The notes: generated from the sequence alone by a model not told the origin. 64,000 nucleotides of DNA from Spartobacteria bacterium (GCA_947471565.1 CANIVT010000001.1:258612-322611); one strand, 5' to 3'. Shown: positions 28,690 through 38,015, counted from the first letter of the stretch. Made by a program: numbers and translations.

Positions 28690-28706
28690 CTTAAGCAGTC
28701 ACAGGA

Positions 28707-28721
28707 TAAGCATTCTGCTTA
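28707..28721. promoter_or_regulatory. TAAGC-ATTCT-GCTTA hairpin upstream of the first GGDEF-EAL gene
   Basis: A 5-bp stem with a five-base loop, 46 bases before the ATG at 28768. It matches 21386-21400 in 14 of 15 bases. It could be an operator shared by the island (inference). Confidence 0.35.
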
Positions 28722-28767
28722 ATCCCATTCCTTTCCCTTCGGAAGTTAACGGAGGTATCTTGGGTCC

Positions 28768-31152
28768 ATGGACAAGATGCAACGGGTACCCGGCTCGCGT
28801 TCGGTTCCCCCGCCGCTCCACCCGCACGAAGAAGAGCGGATCGCCCGCCTCCTCGGGTACGACATCCTTGATACCGGCCCCGACATCATCTTTGACCGCC
28901 TGACCAAGATGGCCGCCACGCTCACGGGGGCGCCAATCGCACTCGTCTCACTGGTCGACCGGAAACGTCAGTGGGTGAAGTCCCGCTACGGAACCGATCT
29001 ACGGGAATCTTCCCGCGAGGATTCTTTCTGCGGCCACACCATCCTCAACTCCGAGGAGATGATGATTGTCCCCGACTCACTTGAGGATCTCCGATTCCAG
29101 AGTAATCCCTTCGTGACGGGTGAACCGCACATCCGTTTCTATGCCGGAGTCCCCCTCCACAACGGCGACGGACTCCCGATCGGCAGCTTCTGCGTTATCG
29201 ACCGAAAACCCCGGGAACTGACTCTGGAGCAAAAGAGGTCGTTGGAAGATCTAGCACAGATCGCCATGGATTATATCGAGGTCCATCGATCGAACCGGGA
29301 TCTGACCCGACTCCTCAAACGAGAAAAAGAAGTCTACAACCGTCTCCTAAAGATATCCGCAGAGATGACCACGGAGGAACCAACCTTTGAGTCAGCACTT
29401 GGAAAGATCACCCAGTATCTGGATCCCGATCTCGGATGGCTCTCCTGCCGGATCACCAATGTATTGAACAGCGGATCCGCCATCACCCGAACCAATCCCC
29501 TTCTCCCCGCCGATCCGGAACTCGATCGTCTCTGGCAGGAAATTGATTTGCATTCCAGAGAGAGGAATCAGGCACTCACCAGGACCGAGTTCATCACCTG
29601 CGGAATGACTCGACCCGACTACACCTACCTTGTGGTTCCGATCAGCGTGAACGGGAGGCAGGCAGCCCTGATTGAGATGATTTATCCGGATTACCGCAGG
29701 ATGGATGAGAGGATCAAGGAGGTGTTCGACCTGATGGCGGTGAATCTCGGCATCATTGCAGAGCGAGAACTGATCAATCTTGATCTCCAGTACCGGGCTA
29801 ACCATGACGCCCTCACAGGAGTGGTTAACCGGAACTTCTTTCTAGACAGGTTAAGCAAGGCCATCGCCGAGGTCGATCAACTCCATCCCGATTCAGCCCT
29901 GCTCTTCCTAGATCTCGACGGATTCAAGGAGGTCAATGACAACTTCGGCCACCAGATCGGCGACCGTCTGCTCATTGAGGTCACCGAGCGTCTCCGGGCT
30001 ATCTGCCGAGAGGACGATGTCTTGGGACGCCTTAGCGGCGATGAATTCGTTCTCCTGATCCGCAATATGCGTCTCTCAGACGACCTGGAGCCACTCCTCA
30101 TGAGAATCCAGAGAAACCTCATCCAGGCTTTCATGCTCGGTGACCTGGAAATCCGCATCGGTTGCAGCATCGGCGCGGCGATTATCGACTGCCGCAACCT
30201 CGCCTCCACGGAACTCATCCGCCGCTCCGAGGAGGCGATGTATCTCGTGAAGGAGGGGGAACGGAAAGGATACTGCATCGCGGATGAAGAGGTTATCAAG
30301 GGATTCAATAATCGCCTGAGTCTCGATCACAAAATCCACGAGGCGGTTTTTGACCGGCGCCTCCTGCTCTATTTCCAACCGATCATTGATTTGACGACCG
30401 GGGAGATCTGCTCCGCCGAAGCACTCCTACGCGTGCATGAAAAAGATGGCACCATCCTCAACGCCGCAGACTTCATCCCCTCTCTCGAGCGGATCCGTCT
30501 GATGCCGGATGTCGACGAGTGGGTCTTTGCCGAGGCTCTCAGGATACTGAACCAGTATCTCGCGGTTTTTTCAGCGATTCCCCGCTTCCGTCTCTCCCTC
30601 AATGTCAGTCCCGCAATCCTCTGCACCCACGATTATGCGGCGGTTTCGCTACGCAGGATCAAGTCAGCCGGTGTTCCTCCCTCAATACTCCGGCTTGAGA
30701 TCATCGAGAATCACCTCGATACGGCCAACAAGTCACTTCTTGAGAACATCAATCTTTTCCGATCCGAGGGAGTCATGATCGCCATCGATGACTTTGGTAC
30801 AGGATACAGCAATCTCCAGCACCTCAGCTCCATCCCCTGCGACACCCTCAAGATCGATCGGATGTTCCTTGCCGGCCACCCGTTGGGAGATGTCAGAAAC
30901 AACGAGCTTCTGGCCGCGATGATCAATCTTGGGAAAAACCTCGGCTACACGCTGATTGCCGAGGGGATCGAGAATATGGCCCAGGTCGAGCAACTCCTCT
31001 CCCTGGGTTGCACCATGGGTCAGGGGCACTTCTACGGTAAACCGATGCCGATCGACGAGTTCATCGACTACGCGAGGAAGCACACTCCCCATGAACTCCC
31101 TCTTGCATCCACCTCCGCTCGATCCACCACCCCCGAAGCATCCCTTCTATGA
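28768..31152 (+). CDS. GAF-GGDEF-EAL cyclic-di-GMP turnover protein 1
   Basis: A 794-residue soluble protein that makes and/or breaks cyclic-di-GMP. The N-terminal GAF domain spans about residues 20-175 (FDRLTKMAATLTGAPIALVSLVD). A second region of 200 residues precedes the GGDEF domain (about 345-510; the active site reads SGDEF near 422, FLDLDGFKEVND intact, so cyclase activity is plausible). The EAL domain (about 530-780) keeps AEALLR, DDFGTGYSNL and IAEGIEN, as in active phosphodiesterases. A GGAGG box (28751-28755) lies 12 bases before the ATG. It overlaps the next gene by four bases, so the pair is coupled. Confidence 0.9.
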   Translation: MDKMQRVPGSRSVPPPLHPHEEERIARLLGYDILDTGPDIIFDRLTKMAATLTGAPIALVSLVDRKRQWVKSRYGTDLRESSREDSFCGHTILNSEEMMIVPDSLEDLRFQSNPFVTGEPHIRFYAGVPLHNGDGLPIGSFCVIDRKPRELTLEQKRSLEDLAQIAMDYIEVHRSNRDLTRLLKREKEVYNRLLKISAEMTTEEPTFESALGKITQYLDPDLGWLSCRITNVLNSGSAITRTNPLLPADPELDRLWQEIDLHSRERNQALTRTEFITCGMTRPDYTYLVVPISVNGRQAALIEMIYPDYRRMDERIKEVFDLMAVNLGIIAERELINLDLQYRANHDALTGVVNRNFFLDRLSKAIAEVDQLHPDSALLFLDLDGFKEVNDNFGHQIGDRLLIEVTERLRAICREDDVLGRLSGDEFVLLIRNMRLSDDLEPLLMRIQRNLIQAFMLGDLEIRIGCSIGAAIIDCRNLASTELIRRSEEAMYLVKEGERKGYCIADEEVIKGFNNRLSLDHKIHEAVFDRRLLLYFQPIIDLTTGEICSAEALLRVHEKDGTILNAADFIPSLERIRLMPDVDEWVFAEALRILNQYLAVFSAIPRFRLSLNVSPAILCTHDYAAVSLRRIKSAGVPPSILRLEIIENHLDTANKSLLENINLFRSEGVMIAIDDFGTGYSNLQHLSSIPCDTLKIDRMFLAGHPLGDVRNNELLAAMINLGKNLGYTLIAEGIENMAQVEQLLSLGCTMGQGHFYGKPMPIDEFIDYARKHTPHELPLASTSARSTTPEASLL

Positions 31153-33560
31153 GCAACACATCGACTTCCGAGACCACAGGAAAAAGCCTCCCTGTCACGG
31201 ATCCCACTCCGGATAAAGCGCATGTCCCTCCTCCTCTTCCCCACTTTGAAGAGGAGAGGTTGTATATCCTCCAGAGCTTCGGAATCCTCAACAAGGAACC
31301 GATCCCGATTCTGGATATCCTTTGCAGGTATGCTGCCGATTTCTGCAACGTTCCGATCGCAGGCATCTCCCTTGTTGATCGTGATCAGCTAGTCTTCAAG
31401 TCGATCACCGGCAATGTCACCCCCCCGGAGAGCGGACGGAGCACTTCGTTCTGCGCCCATGCCTTGGTGGGTCCCGAGGAGCTTTTTGTCGTTCCGGATA
31501 CAACACTAGACCCCCGGTTTCTCGCCAACGAAGAGGTGACAGGAAAAGCCTCCATCCATTTCTATGCAGGCGCACGGCTGATAACCTCGACTGGTCACGC
31601 ACTTGGATGCTTCTTTCTGATGGACACCAAGCCGCGAACCCTCAGCGGTGAAGAGGCTGCGTTCCTTGCAGGGATGGCACGGGAGGCCATGAACTACCTG
31701 GAAGGGGAAAAGTCGAAGAAAGATCTCGCCCGGTTGCTTCATCTCGAGAAGGAGGTCTACAACAAGCTCCTCATTGCCACGGCTAACCTTGCTACCTCCG
31801 CCCCGACCTTCGACGAGGCCCTCCACAACATGATCACCAATCTCGATCCGAAGTTGGGCTGGCTCTCGGCGCGCATCCGCAACATGCAGACCGGCGGAAC
31901 CACAGGGATCTATTACAACCCCACACTGCCTGAGGACACGGAACTTCCCCTGATCTGGAAACGGCTCGACACGGAGCCGAGTCGTCCCCGCTCGGACATT
32001 CCCCATACCGACTTTATCAATTCCGCCCCGCTCCGCCCCGAATACTCCCATCTGGTCGTCCCGGTACGGGTCCGCGAACGCCTCATCGGCGTGATGGAAT
32101 TCCTCTACCCCGACCATCGTAATTCCAATCCCAGGATCCGTGATGTTTTCAACCTCATCGCGGCGAACCTCTCGATCGTGGCCGAGCGAGAACTCCTCAA
32201 TCTGGACCTCAAGTACAAATCGGAGCACGACACCATTTCGGGTGCTCCGAACCGCGAACTTTTTGTCCAACGACTCAACCGGATCCTCCATGAAGGGAGC
32301 ACCCTGACGAACCGCAAGATCATTCTCTTCTGCTTCGACATCAACGGGTTCCAGTCGATCAATGACGACTATGGCTACGAGACCGGCGTGCAGATTCTCC
32401 GCGACCTCACCAAGAGATCCCAACACCTCTGCAAGGAAGATGACATGATCGGTCGTCTGGTGGGTGGGGAGTTTCTTCTGCTCATTCATGAAAAGGAGCC
32501 TTTCAATGATCTGGATACCACCATCGAAAGAGTCCGAACGTCCCTGAGCGGCCCCTATCGTCAGGATGATCTCCAAATTGATATCACCTTGAGCGTCGGT
32601 TGCGTGGTCCTGGGGGCCATGGAGGGGTCCTCTGATGAACTGATCCGCCGGGCCGAGGAAGCGATGCATCTCGTCAAGGATGGAACCTACCGGGATGTCT
32701 GCATCGCCGATGAGGCGGTGACCAGGGAATCCCTCGAGAGGAAGTCAATGAACCGTAAGGTAAAGGACGCCGTGAGGAACAACCAGCTCACCCTCTTCTA
32801 CCAACCGATCGTCGAGATGCCTTACGGACGGATTGTCGGCGCTGAGGCCCTCCTGCGCGTAGTCAAAGAGGACGGCTCCCTCATGGAGGCCAAACAATTC
32901 ATCTCCGCCATGGAGAGAATGCATCTGCTGGAGCAGGTCGACGCCTGGGTGATCTCCGAGATCCTCCTCATCCTCAAGAACAACCCGAGCATCCTGGAAA
33001 AAATCCCCGACTTCTATTTCTCACACAACGTTACCCCGGGTGTCATCGGCAGACCGGATTTCCATGAGCACTTCATCTCTCAGATCATTCACTCCGGAGT
33101 AAATCCCAACTCCATACAGATTGAGATTACCGAAAGGGCCCTGATCCCAGACAATCTGTATATCCTCAAGAATATCGAGATGCTCCGAACCCATGGAATC
33201 GGCGTCGCACTGGATGACTTTGGCACGGGGTACAGTAACCTGCAGATCGTCGCGAGATACCCGATCCAGACCATCAAGATCGACAGATCGTTCCTAGCGG
33301 GAATCATTCCCGGAAACAGTCAGGTTAATGCTCTCCTGCACTCCATCACCGACATCGCCCGGAACTTGGGATGCTCCATGATCGCGGAGGGGATCGAACA
33401 TCTCGCTCAAGCCGAGCATCTCCTCTCCCTTGGTTGCACCTACGGGCAGGGATATTTCTACGGGAAGCCGATGCCGCTCAAGGAACTCCAGGCCATGATC
33501 ACAAGGTCTCAAATCGGGGGTGGGAAGTTTAATCCAACGGAGAACCGGCGGGAATCCTGA
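31149..33560 (+). CDS. GAF-GGDEF-EAL cyclic-di-GMP protein 2, degenerate GGDEF
   Basis: An 803-residue paralogue of the preceding protein, with the same GAF, linker, GGDEF and EAL order; the two are clearly a tandem duplication (shared lines include LLSLGCT-x-GQG-x-FYGKPMP). Here the GGDEF site reads VGGEF (near 437), losing the Asp, and HDTISGAPNRE replaces HDALTGVVNRN, so it is probably not a cyclase. The EAL residues (AEALLR, DDFGTGYSNL, IAEGIEH) are intact. It is best read as a phosphodiesterase with a regulatory GGDEF, or a GTP sensor (inference). Confidence 0.9.
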   Translation: MSNTSTSETTGKSLPVTDPTPDKAHVPPPLPHFEEERLYILQSFGILNKEPIPILDILCRYAADFCNVPIAGISLVDRDQLVFKSITGNVTPPESGRSTSFCAHALVGPEELFVVPDTTLDPRFLANEEVTGKASIHFYAGARLITSTGHALGCFFLMDTKPRTLSGEEAAFLAGMAREAMNYLEGEKSKKDLARLLHLEKEVYNKLLIATANLATSAPTFDEALHNMITNLDPKLGWLSARIRNMQTGGTTGIYYNPTLPEDTELPLIWKRLDTEPSRPRSDIPHTDFINSAPLRPEYSHLVVPVRVRERLIGVMEFLYPDHRNSNPRIRDVFNLIAANLSIVAERELLNLDLKYKSEHDTISGAPNRELFVQRLNRILHEGSTLTNRKIILFCFDINGFQSINDDYGYETGVQILRDLTKRSQHLCKEDDMIGRLVGGEFLLLIHEKEPFNDLDTTIERVRTSLSGPYRQDDLQIDITLSVGCVVLGAMEGSSDELIRRAEEAMHLVKDGTYRDVCIADEAVTRESLERKSMNRKVKDAVRNNQLTLFYQPIVEMPYGRIVGAEALLRVVKEDGSLMEAKQFISAMERMHLLEQVDAWVISEILLILKNNPSILEKIPDFYFSHNVTPGVIGRPDFHEHFISQIIHSGVNPNSIQIEITERALIPDNLYILKNIEMLRTHGIGVALDDFGTGYSNLQIVARYPIQTIKIDRSFLAGIIPGNSQVNALLHSITDIARNLGCSMIAEGIEHLAQAEHLLSLGCTYGQGYFYGKPMPLKELQAMITRSQIGGGKFNPTENRRES

Positions 33561-33596
33561 CACCCTTGAGAGCCTTCAGCGGCATTCCCTGAGACG

Positions 33597-35120
33597 ATGC
33601 GACATCAGCCTAAGAATCTGCGGTCCAGGATCCTGATCCTCAGTGGAGTGACCCTTGCGCTGATCCTCCTGACCTTCGTGTTCATGCTCCGCTTCTTCTG
33701 GCGGGATTTTCTGGAGAACACCCAGCGGGCGAATGCTCGCGAGGCGGTCACTGCCTCGATGCTGATCCAGGGGGCCCTTGTCGATGCCAGCAAGATTCTC
33801 GACGTGGCGAAAACCGAACTTGAGAGGTCGCTCGAACACGGATCGATCGATCCGAAAAGAAGCCATGAGATCCTTCGTGATTCTCTCGAGAACTTCAGTA
33901 TCTACAACACCCAGGATGTCTTCGGTCTCCTCCTGTTTCTGGATGAGCGAGGGCAACTGCTGGCCAGAAGCGGGGAATACCCTGCCCAGCGGATCGACCT
34001 CTCCAACCGCAACTACTTCCTGGACCTGAGGGATGATCCCTCCAAAGAGTTCGCATTGGGAAGGCTCCGCAAGGCGGCCACAACCGGGAAGATCGTCTTC
34101 CATCTTTCCATGCCTGTGCACGGCCCGGGACAAACCTTCACCGGGGTCGTGGTCATCCAACTCGACGAGGCTGAACTCGCCTCCAAACTCACCGAGATGC
34201 TGGAAGTGAATCCTGCCAGGAAGATTCATCTCGTCACCACCGATGGTCACACACTCTTGCTCTATCCGAATCCGGGCCAATCCCTGGGTGACGTCGATCC
34301 GATGAATCCCATCTTGCAGACTCTCTCCCGAAAGTCTCCCTCCCCTCGAGGTTCCTTGAAGATCCGTGGGGGAACACCTGGATTCCCGAGCAGCTACTAC
34401 GCATCCTTTCACCGGGATTCTCTCTTCGGATTCACGAGTTGGTCCTGTGTTCCGGAATCGGAAATCCGAAGCCTGTTCCTGAAGCGGAGCCAGCACATGA
34501 TCCTCCTGTTCGGCCTTGCCACCCTAGGCATCACCGCACTCTTTATCCGTCTTTACAGGCAGGCCAGACGCCTCGAATCGGCTCTCCACCAAGCCACCAC
34601 TGATCAGGCGACAGGCCTTCCTAACCGAAGGGCTCTGGAGATCCAGTCAGGCACCCTGTGGAGTGATGCCTCGCGACATGGCAGAACGATCACGGCCGTC
34701 TTTTTCGACATCGACCGGTTCAAGGATTTCAACGACACCTGGGGACATCATACTGGGGACCGGGTGATCAGGCTCCTTGCGGGACTCCTCAGGAAGTGCT
34801 CGGACAGGCCCTTGGACTTCTTCTGCCGATGGGGCGGTGAGGAGTTCCTGATCCTACTGCCGGAGACGGGTATCCAGGGTGGTGTTACCCTGGCCCGGAG
34901 GATCCGTAAGGCGCTCAACTCCGTGCACCTTGAAAATGGTGGCGGAAAACTTCCCTCCGTCACGATCAGTGTCGGGGTTGCCTCCTCGGAGTATCAACCG
35001 GCCGCCTCGGTGCAGGAACTGATCGAGCGCGCGGACCTCAGGATGCTTGAGGCGAAGTCCTCGGGACGCGACCGGATCGTCGCCGAGGGAATCGATTCTC
35101 AGGACGTGGTCGCGGGATAA
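33597..35120 (+). CDS. Membrane GGDEF diguanylate cyclase with periplasmic sensor
   Basis: A 507-residue inner-membrane protein that should make cyclic-di-GMP from two GTP. A first membrane helix (ILSGVTLALILLTFVFML, about 13-30) is followed by a periplasmic dCache/CHASE-type sensor of about 260 residues, a second helix (MILLFGLATLGITALFIRLY, near 303-322) and a C-terminal GGDEF domain. The active site is GGEEF (WGGEEFLIL near 411), a functional variant, with FFDIDRFKDFND intact. It comes 36 bases after the tandem EAL genes. A 7-bp hairpin, GCGTTCC/GGAACGC (35121-35141), follows the stop. Confidence 0.93.
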   Translation: MRHQPKNLRSRILILSGVTLALILLTFVFMLRFFWRDFLENTQRANAREAVTASMLIQGALVDASKILDVAKTELERSLEHGSIDPKRSHEILRDSLENFSIYNTQDVFGLLLFLDERGQLLARSGEYPAQRIDLSNRNYFLDLRDDPSKEFALGRLRKAATTGKIVFHLSMPVHGPGQTFTGVVVIQLDEAELASKLTEMLEVNPARKIHLVTTDGHTLLLYPNPGQSLGDVDPMNPILQTLSRKSPSPRGSLKIRGGTPGFPSSYYASFHRDSLFGFTSWSCVPESEIRSLFLKRSQHMILLFGLATLGITALFIRLYRQARRLESALHQATTDQATGLPNRRALEIQSGTLWSDASRHGRTITAVFFDIDRFKDFNDTWGHHTGDRVIRLLAGLLRKCSDRPLDFFCRWGGEEFLILLPETGIQGGVTLARRIRKALNSVHLENGGGKLPSVTISVGVASSEYQPAASVQELIERADLRMLEAKSSGRDRIVAEGIDSQDVVAG

Positions 35121-35141
35121 GCGTTCCCACCAATGGAACGC
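35121..35141 (+). terminator. Short hairpin after the cyclic-di-GMP genes
   Basis: GCGTTCC-CACCAAT-GGAACGC is a perfect 7-bp stem directly after the GGDEF stop codon. There is no T-run, so it may be a weak terminator or an mRNA end protector rather than a full Rho-independent terminator. Confidence 0.4.
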
Positions 35142-35168
35142 GGGGTGTGATGGGCCGATACTTCACAC

Positions 35169-35882
35169 ATGAAGACGGCAGTCAGTGTGCCAACAACCGA
35201 GGGCTTCACCCGGACCGTGCAGATCCGCAGCGGAAACAACTGCATGATCGCGGATTGGGTGATGCCACCGGATGCCACGGGAGTCGTCCTCTTTGCCCAC
35301 GGCAGCGGGAGTGGACGCCACAGCACCAGAAACCGGGCGGTTGCCCTCTATCTGCAGAGCCGTGGGATGGGAACATTGCTTCTGGATCTGCTGACTGCGG
35401 ATGAGGAGCGCGTCGACATGGAGACGGCTCAGTATCGATTCGACATCCCTCTACTGACGTGTCGTCTCGTGGAGGCCACGCGCTGGATCCAATCGCGCCA
35501 GGAGTCTTTCGATCTTCCTCTGGGTTACTTCGGGGCGAGCACAGGCGCTGCAGCTGCCTTGGCTGCAGCGGCGGAACTACCGGGGGAAATCGCTTCCGTT
35601 GTTTCCCGAGGGGGACGTCCGGATCTGGCCGGTGATGCCCTGCCCCATGTCACGGCCCCCACCCTGCTGCTGGTTGGGGGAGAGGATGAGGTCGTGATCG
35701 ATCTGAACCGCAGGGCGATGCATTCGCTGCGGTGCCGCAACCAGTTGAAGATCATTCCGGGAGCGACCCACCTCTTTAAAGAACCAGGCAAGCTCGAACA
35801 AGTGGCGCTCAAGGCGGCCGACTGGTTTCTGGCCCACGGGATGGAAGGACTCCACCACACCAAGGAAGGATCGCGATCATGA
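35169..35882 (+). CDS. Alpha/beta hydrolase, dienelactone-hydrolase-like
   Basis: A 237-residue cytosolic hydrolase. The nucleophile elbow is GASTGAA (GYFGASTGA), the oxyanion part reads VLFAHGSGSGRHSTRN, the acid is in LLLVGGEDEVVI and the catalytic His in PGATHLF. Such proteins are often placed next to a phosphoribosyltransferase and an erythromycin-esterase family protein, as here. The substrate is unknown. The gene overlaps the next by four bases. It starts 48 bases after the GGDEF gene, but the intervening hairpin suggests a separate unit. Confidence 0.85.
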   Translation: MKTAVSVPTTEGFTRTVQIRSGNNCMIADWVMPPDATGVVLFAHGSGSGRHSTRNRAVALYLQSRGMGTLLLDLLTADEERVDMETAQYRFDIPLLTCRLVEATRWIQSRQESFDLPLGYFGASTGAAAALAAAAELPGEIASVVSRGGRPDLAGDALPHVTAPTLLLVGGEDEVVIDLNRRAMHSLRCRNQLKIIPGATHLFKEPGKLEQVALKAADWFLAHGMEGLHHTKEGSRS

Positions 35883-36607
35883 GACGTTTTCACAACCGAC
35901 GGGAGGCCGGTGAACTTCTGGCCCTGGAACTCGCCCACTTGGCAGGAAAGCCTGACTGCGTGATCCTCGCCCTGCCAAGGGGAGGTGTGCCGGTGGGGTA
36001 TGAACTTTCCTGCATTCTACACGTCCCGATCGATGTCCTGATCGTCCGGAAGCTGGGAGTTCCCGGACATGAGGAACTGGCCATGGGAGCAATCGCCACG
36101 GGAGGCGTGAAGATCCTGAACGGAAGCGTTGTCTCGGCATTTGGAATCGATCGGGAGGTGATCGCAACGGTCGAGAAACGGGAGTTGGAAGAACTGGGGC
36201 GCCGTGAAAAAATTTACAGGGGCGATCGCCCGCCGCTCTCGGTCACGGGAAAGAGCGTGATCCTCGTCGATGACGGCATCGCCACCGGATCCACAGTGCT
36301 GGCTGCGATCGAGGCTGTGCGTCGACGGGGTGCGGACATGATCGTTGTCGCCTCCCCCGTGGCCCCACCCTCCGTGGCATCGATGCTGCGTCGCCATGCA
36401 GACGAGGTGCACTGTGTGATCTCGCCGGAAGATTTCGGAGGAGTTGGACAGTGGTATGACGATTTTTCGCAGACGGAGGATGAGGAAGTCCGTCGCCTTC
36501 TGGAAGCAGCCAACCCCACCGGCAAGAGCATTGGTTCGGGAGATCCGGAACCTCTTTTCCTGCGCCCCGTGTCAAGCATCTCTCGCTACTCACGCTATGA
36601 ATCCTGA
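35879..36607 (+). CDS. Phosphoribosyltransferase family protein
   Basis: A 242-residue type I PRTase-fold protein. It opens with RFHNRREAGELLALELAHL and LALPRGGVPVGYELS, and the PRPP-binding loop is VILVDDGIATGST (about 127-139). Enzymes of this group sit in the same operon with erythromycin-esterase-like proteins and hydrolases in many bacteria; their substrate is not known. The C-terminal 30 residues are variable. It overlaps the next gene by 11 bases and the previous one by four, so all three are coupled. Confidence 0.9.
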   Translation: MRRFHNRREAGELLALELAHLAGKPDCVILALPRGGVPVGYELSCILHVPIDVLIVRKLGVPGHEELAMGAIATGGVKILNGSVVSAFGIDREVIATVEKRELEELGRREKIYRGDRPPLSVTGKSVILVDDGIATGSTVLAAIEAVRRRGADMIVVASPVAPPSVASMLRRHADEVHCVISPEDFGGVGQWYDDFSQTEDEEVRRLLEAANPTGKSIGSGDPEPLFLRPVSSISRYSRYES

Positions 36608-37952
36608 AACCGACCTCCTTCAACACGCGCTGAAACCACTCAAAGGATCCCCCTCCGACTTCGATGAGATCATCACCCTCAGCCACGACAAACGGATCGT
36701 TCTTCTTGGGGAGGCCTCCCACGGGACGCACGAGTTCTACAGGGTGCGCGCCGAGATCACCAAGCGTCTGATCCGGGAGGAGGGCTTCCATGCCGTGGCA
36801 GTCGAAGCCGACTGGCCCGACGCCCACCGCGTGAACGAGTTTGTCCAGGGACGGGGAAGCGACGCCGAGGCTGTTGAGGCGCTCGGAGGATTCCGGCGAT
36901 TCCCCCAGTGGATGTGGCGTAACACCGACGTGCTCGACTTCCTGGGATGGCTCCGGAACCGTAACGACTCCCTGAGACGCGGTCCTGACGGCACCCCGGA
37001 TGGAGGGGTGATCGCCGGGTTCTACGGACTCGATCTCTACAGTCTTAACTCCTCGCGCGAGGCCGTCCTGCGTTATGTCCGTGATCATGATCCCTCTTTG
37101 GCTGCAAAAATCGGGGAGCGCTACGACTGCTTCGAGCGCTACGGCGGCGACACCCAGCGCTACGGCCTGCTGGCCGGATCGGGCATTGCCGAGGATTGCG
37201 AGAAGGAGGTGGTCTCCGTCCTGACCGAACTGCACCGCGGCAGGCCGGCCTTTCTGGGGAGGGACGGCAATCAGGCCGAGGATGCCTTCTTCGATGCAGA
37301 GCAGAACGCGCGCGTCGTGAAGGATGCGGAGGAATACTACCGGACAATGTTCCGGAGCGACGTCTCCTCATGGAATCTCCGCGATCACCACATGATGAGG
37401 TCGCTTCTGCAACTCATCACCCATCTTGAAAAGCGCAACGGCGTCAGCGCCCGCGTTGTTGTCTGGGCTCACAATTCCCATCTTGGAAATGCCAGAGCCA
37501 CCTCCATGGGAGCCCGAGGGGAACTCAATATCGGGCAACTCGTGCGGGATCATTTCGGCAAGGAAGCCCTCTCCGTGGGATTCACGACCTACCACGGAAC
37601 GGTCACGGCCGCCTCGGACTGGGATGGCCCTGCGGAGCGGAAGCGGGTCCGCCACGGAATGGAGGGAAGTTATGAGGAACTCTTTCACGAAACGGGCATC
37701 CCCTCCTTCTGGCTCGACTGCCACCGTGAACAGGAAGTGTGCGCCATGCTACGCCATCCGCGCCTCGAGCGGGCAATCGGCGTGATTTACCGGCCGGACT
37801 CGGAACGACAGAGCCACTACTTCATGGCCTCACTGCCTGACCAGTTTGACGGGATCCTTCACTACGACAGGACCCGTGCCGTGGAACCGTTGGAGCGGAC
37901 AATCGAATGGGAGGCCGGAGAGGTCGCCGAGACCTACCCCAGCGGAATCTGA
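36597..37952 (+). CDS. Erythromycin esterase family protein
   Basis: A 451-residue enzyme-like protein of the Ere family (PF05139). The catalytic-type motif GEASHGTHEFYRVRAEI is near residue 40 and HNSHLGNAR lies near residue 297, both with family histidines. The name reflects macrolide esterases, but most chromosomal members have other, unknown substrates. The ATG at 36597 was chosen because it starts just before the conserved domain; the frame stays open upstream inside the PRTase gene. It is the last member of the three-gene operon. Confidence 0.85.
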   Translation: MNPETDLLQHALKPLKGSPSDFDEIITLSHDKRIVLLGEASHGTHEFYRVRAEITKRLIREEGFHAVAVEADWPDAHRVNEFVQGRGSDAEAVEALGGFRRFPQWMWRNTDVLDFLGWLRNRNDSLRRGPDGTPDGGVIAGFYGLDLYSLNSSREAVLRYVRDHDPSLAAKIGERYDCFERYGGDTQRYGLLAGSGIAEDCEKEVVSVLTELHRGRPAFLGRDGNQAEDAFFDAEQNARVVKDAEEYYRTMFRSDVSSWNLRDHHMMRSLLQLITHLEKRNGVSARVVVWAHNSHLGNARATSMGARGELNIGQLVRDHFGKEALSVGFTTYHGTVTAASDWDGPAERKRVRHGMEGSYEELFHETGIPSFWLDCHREQEVCAMLRHPRLERAIGVIYRPDSERQSHYFMASLPDQFDGILHYDRTRAVEPLERTIEWEAGEVAETYPSGI

Positions 37953-38015
37953 TCCGGATGGTTCGATTTTTCCCCACTACCCCAGAAAGAGTTTAGTGAA
38001 GTCGGTGGTTTATCC

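Noticed and set aside
35169-37952. Antibiotic-resistance operon because of the erythromycin-esterase name
   Set aside because: The family name is historical; chromosomal members with a phosphoribosyltransferase and hydrolase neighbour are not shown to confer macrolide resistance.
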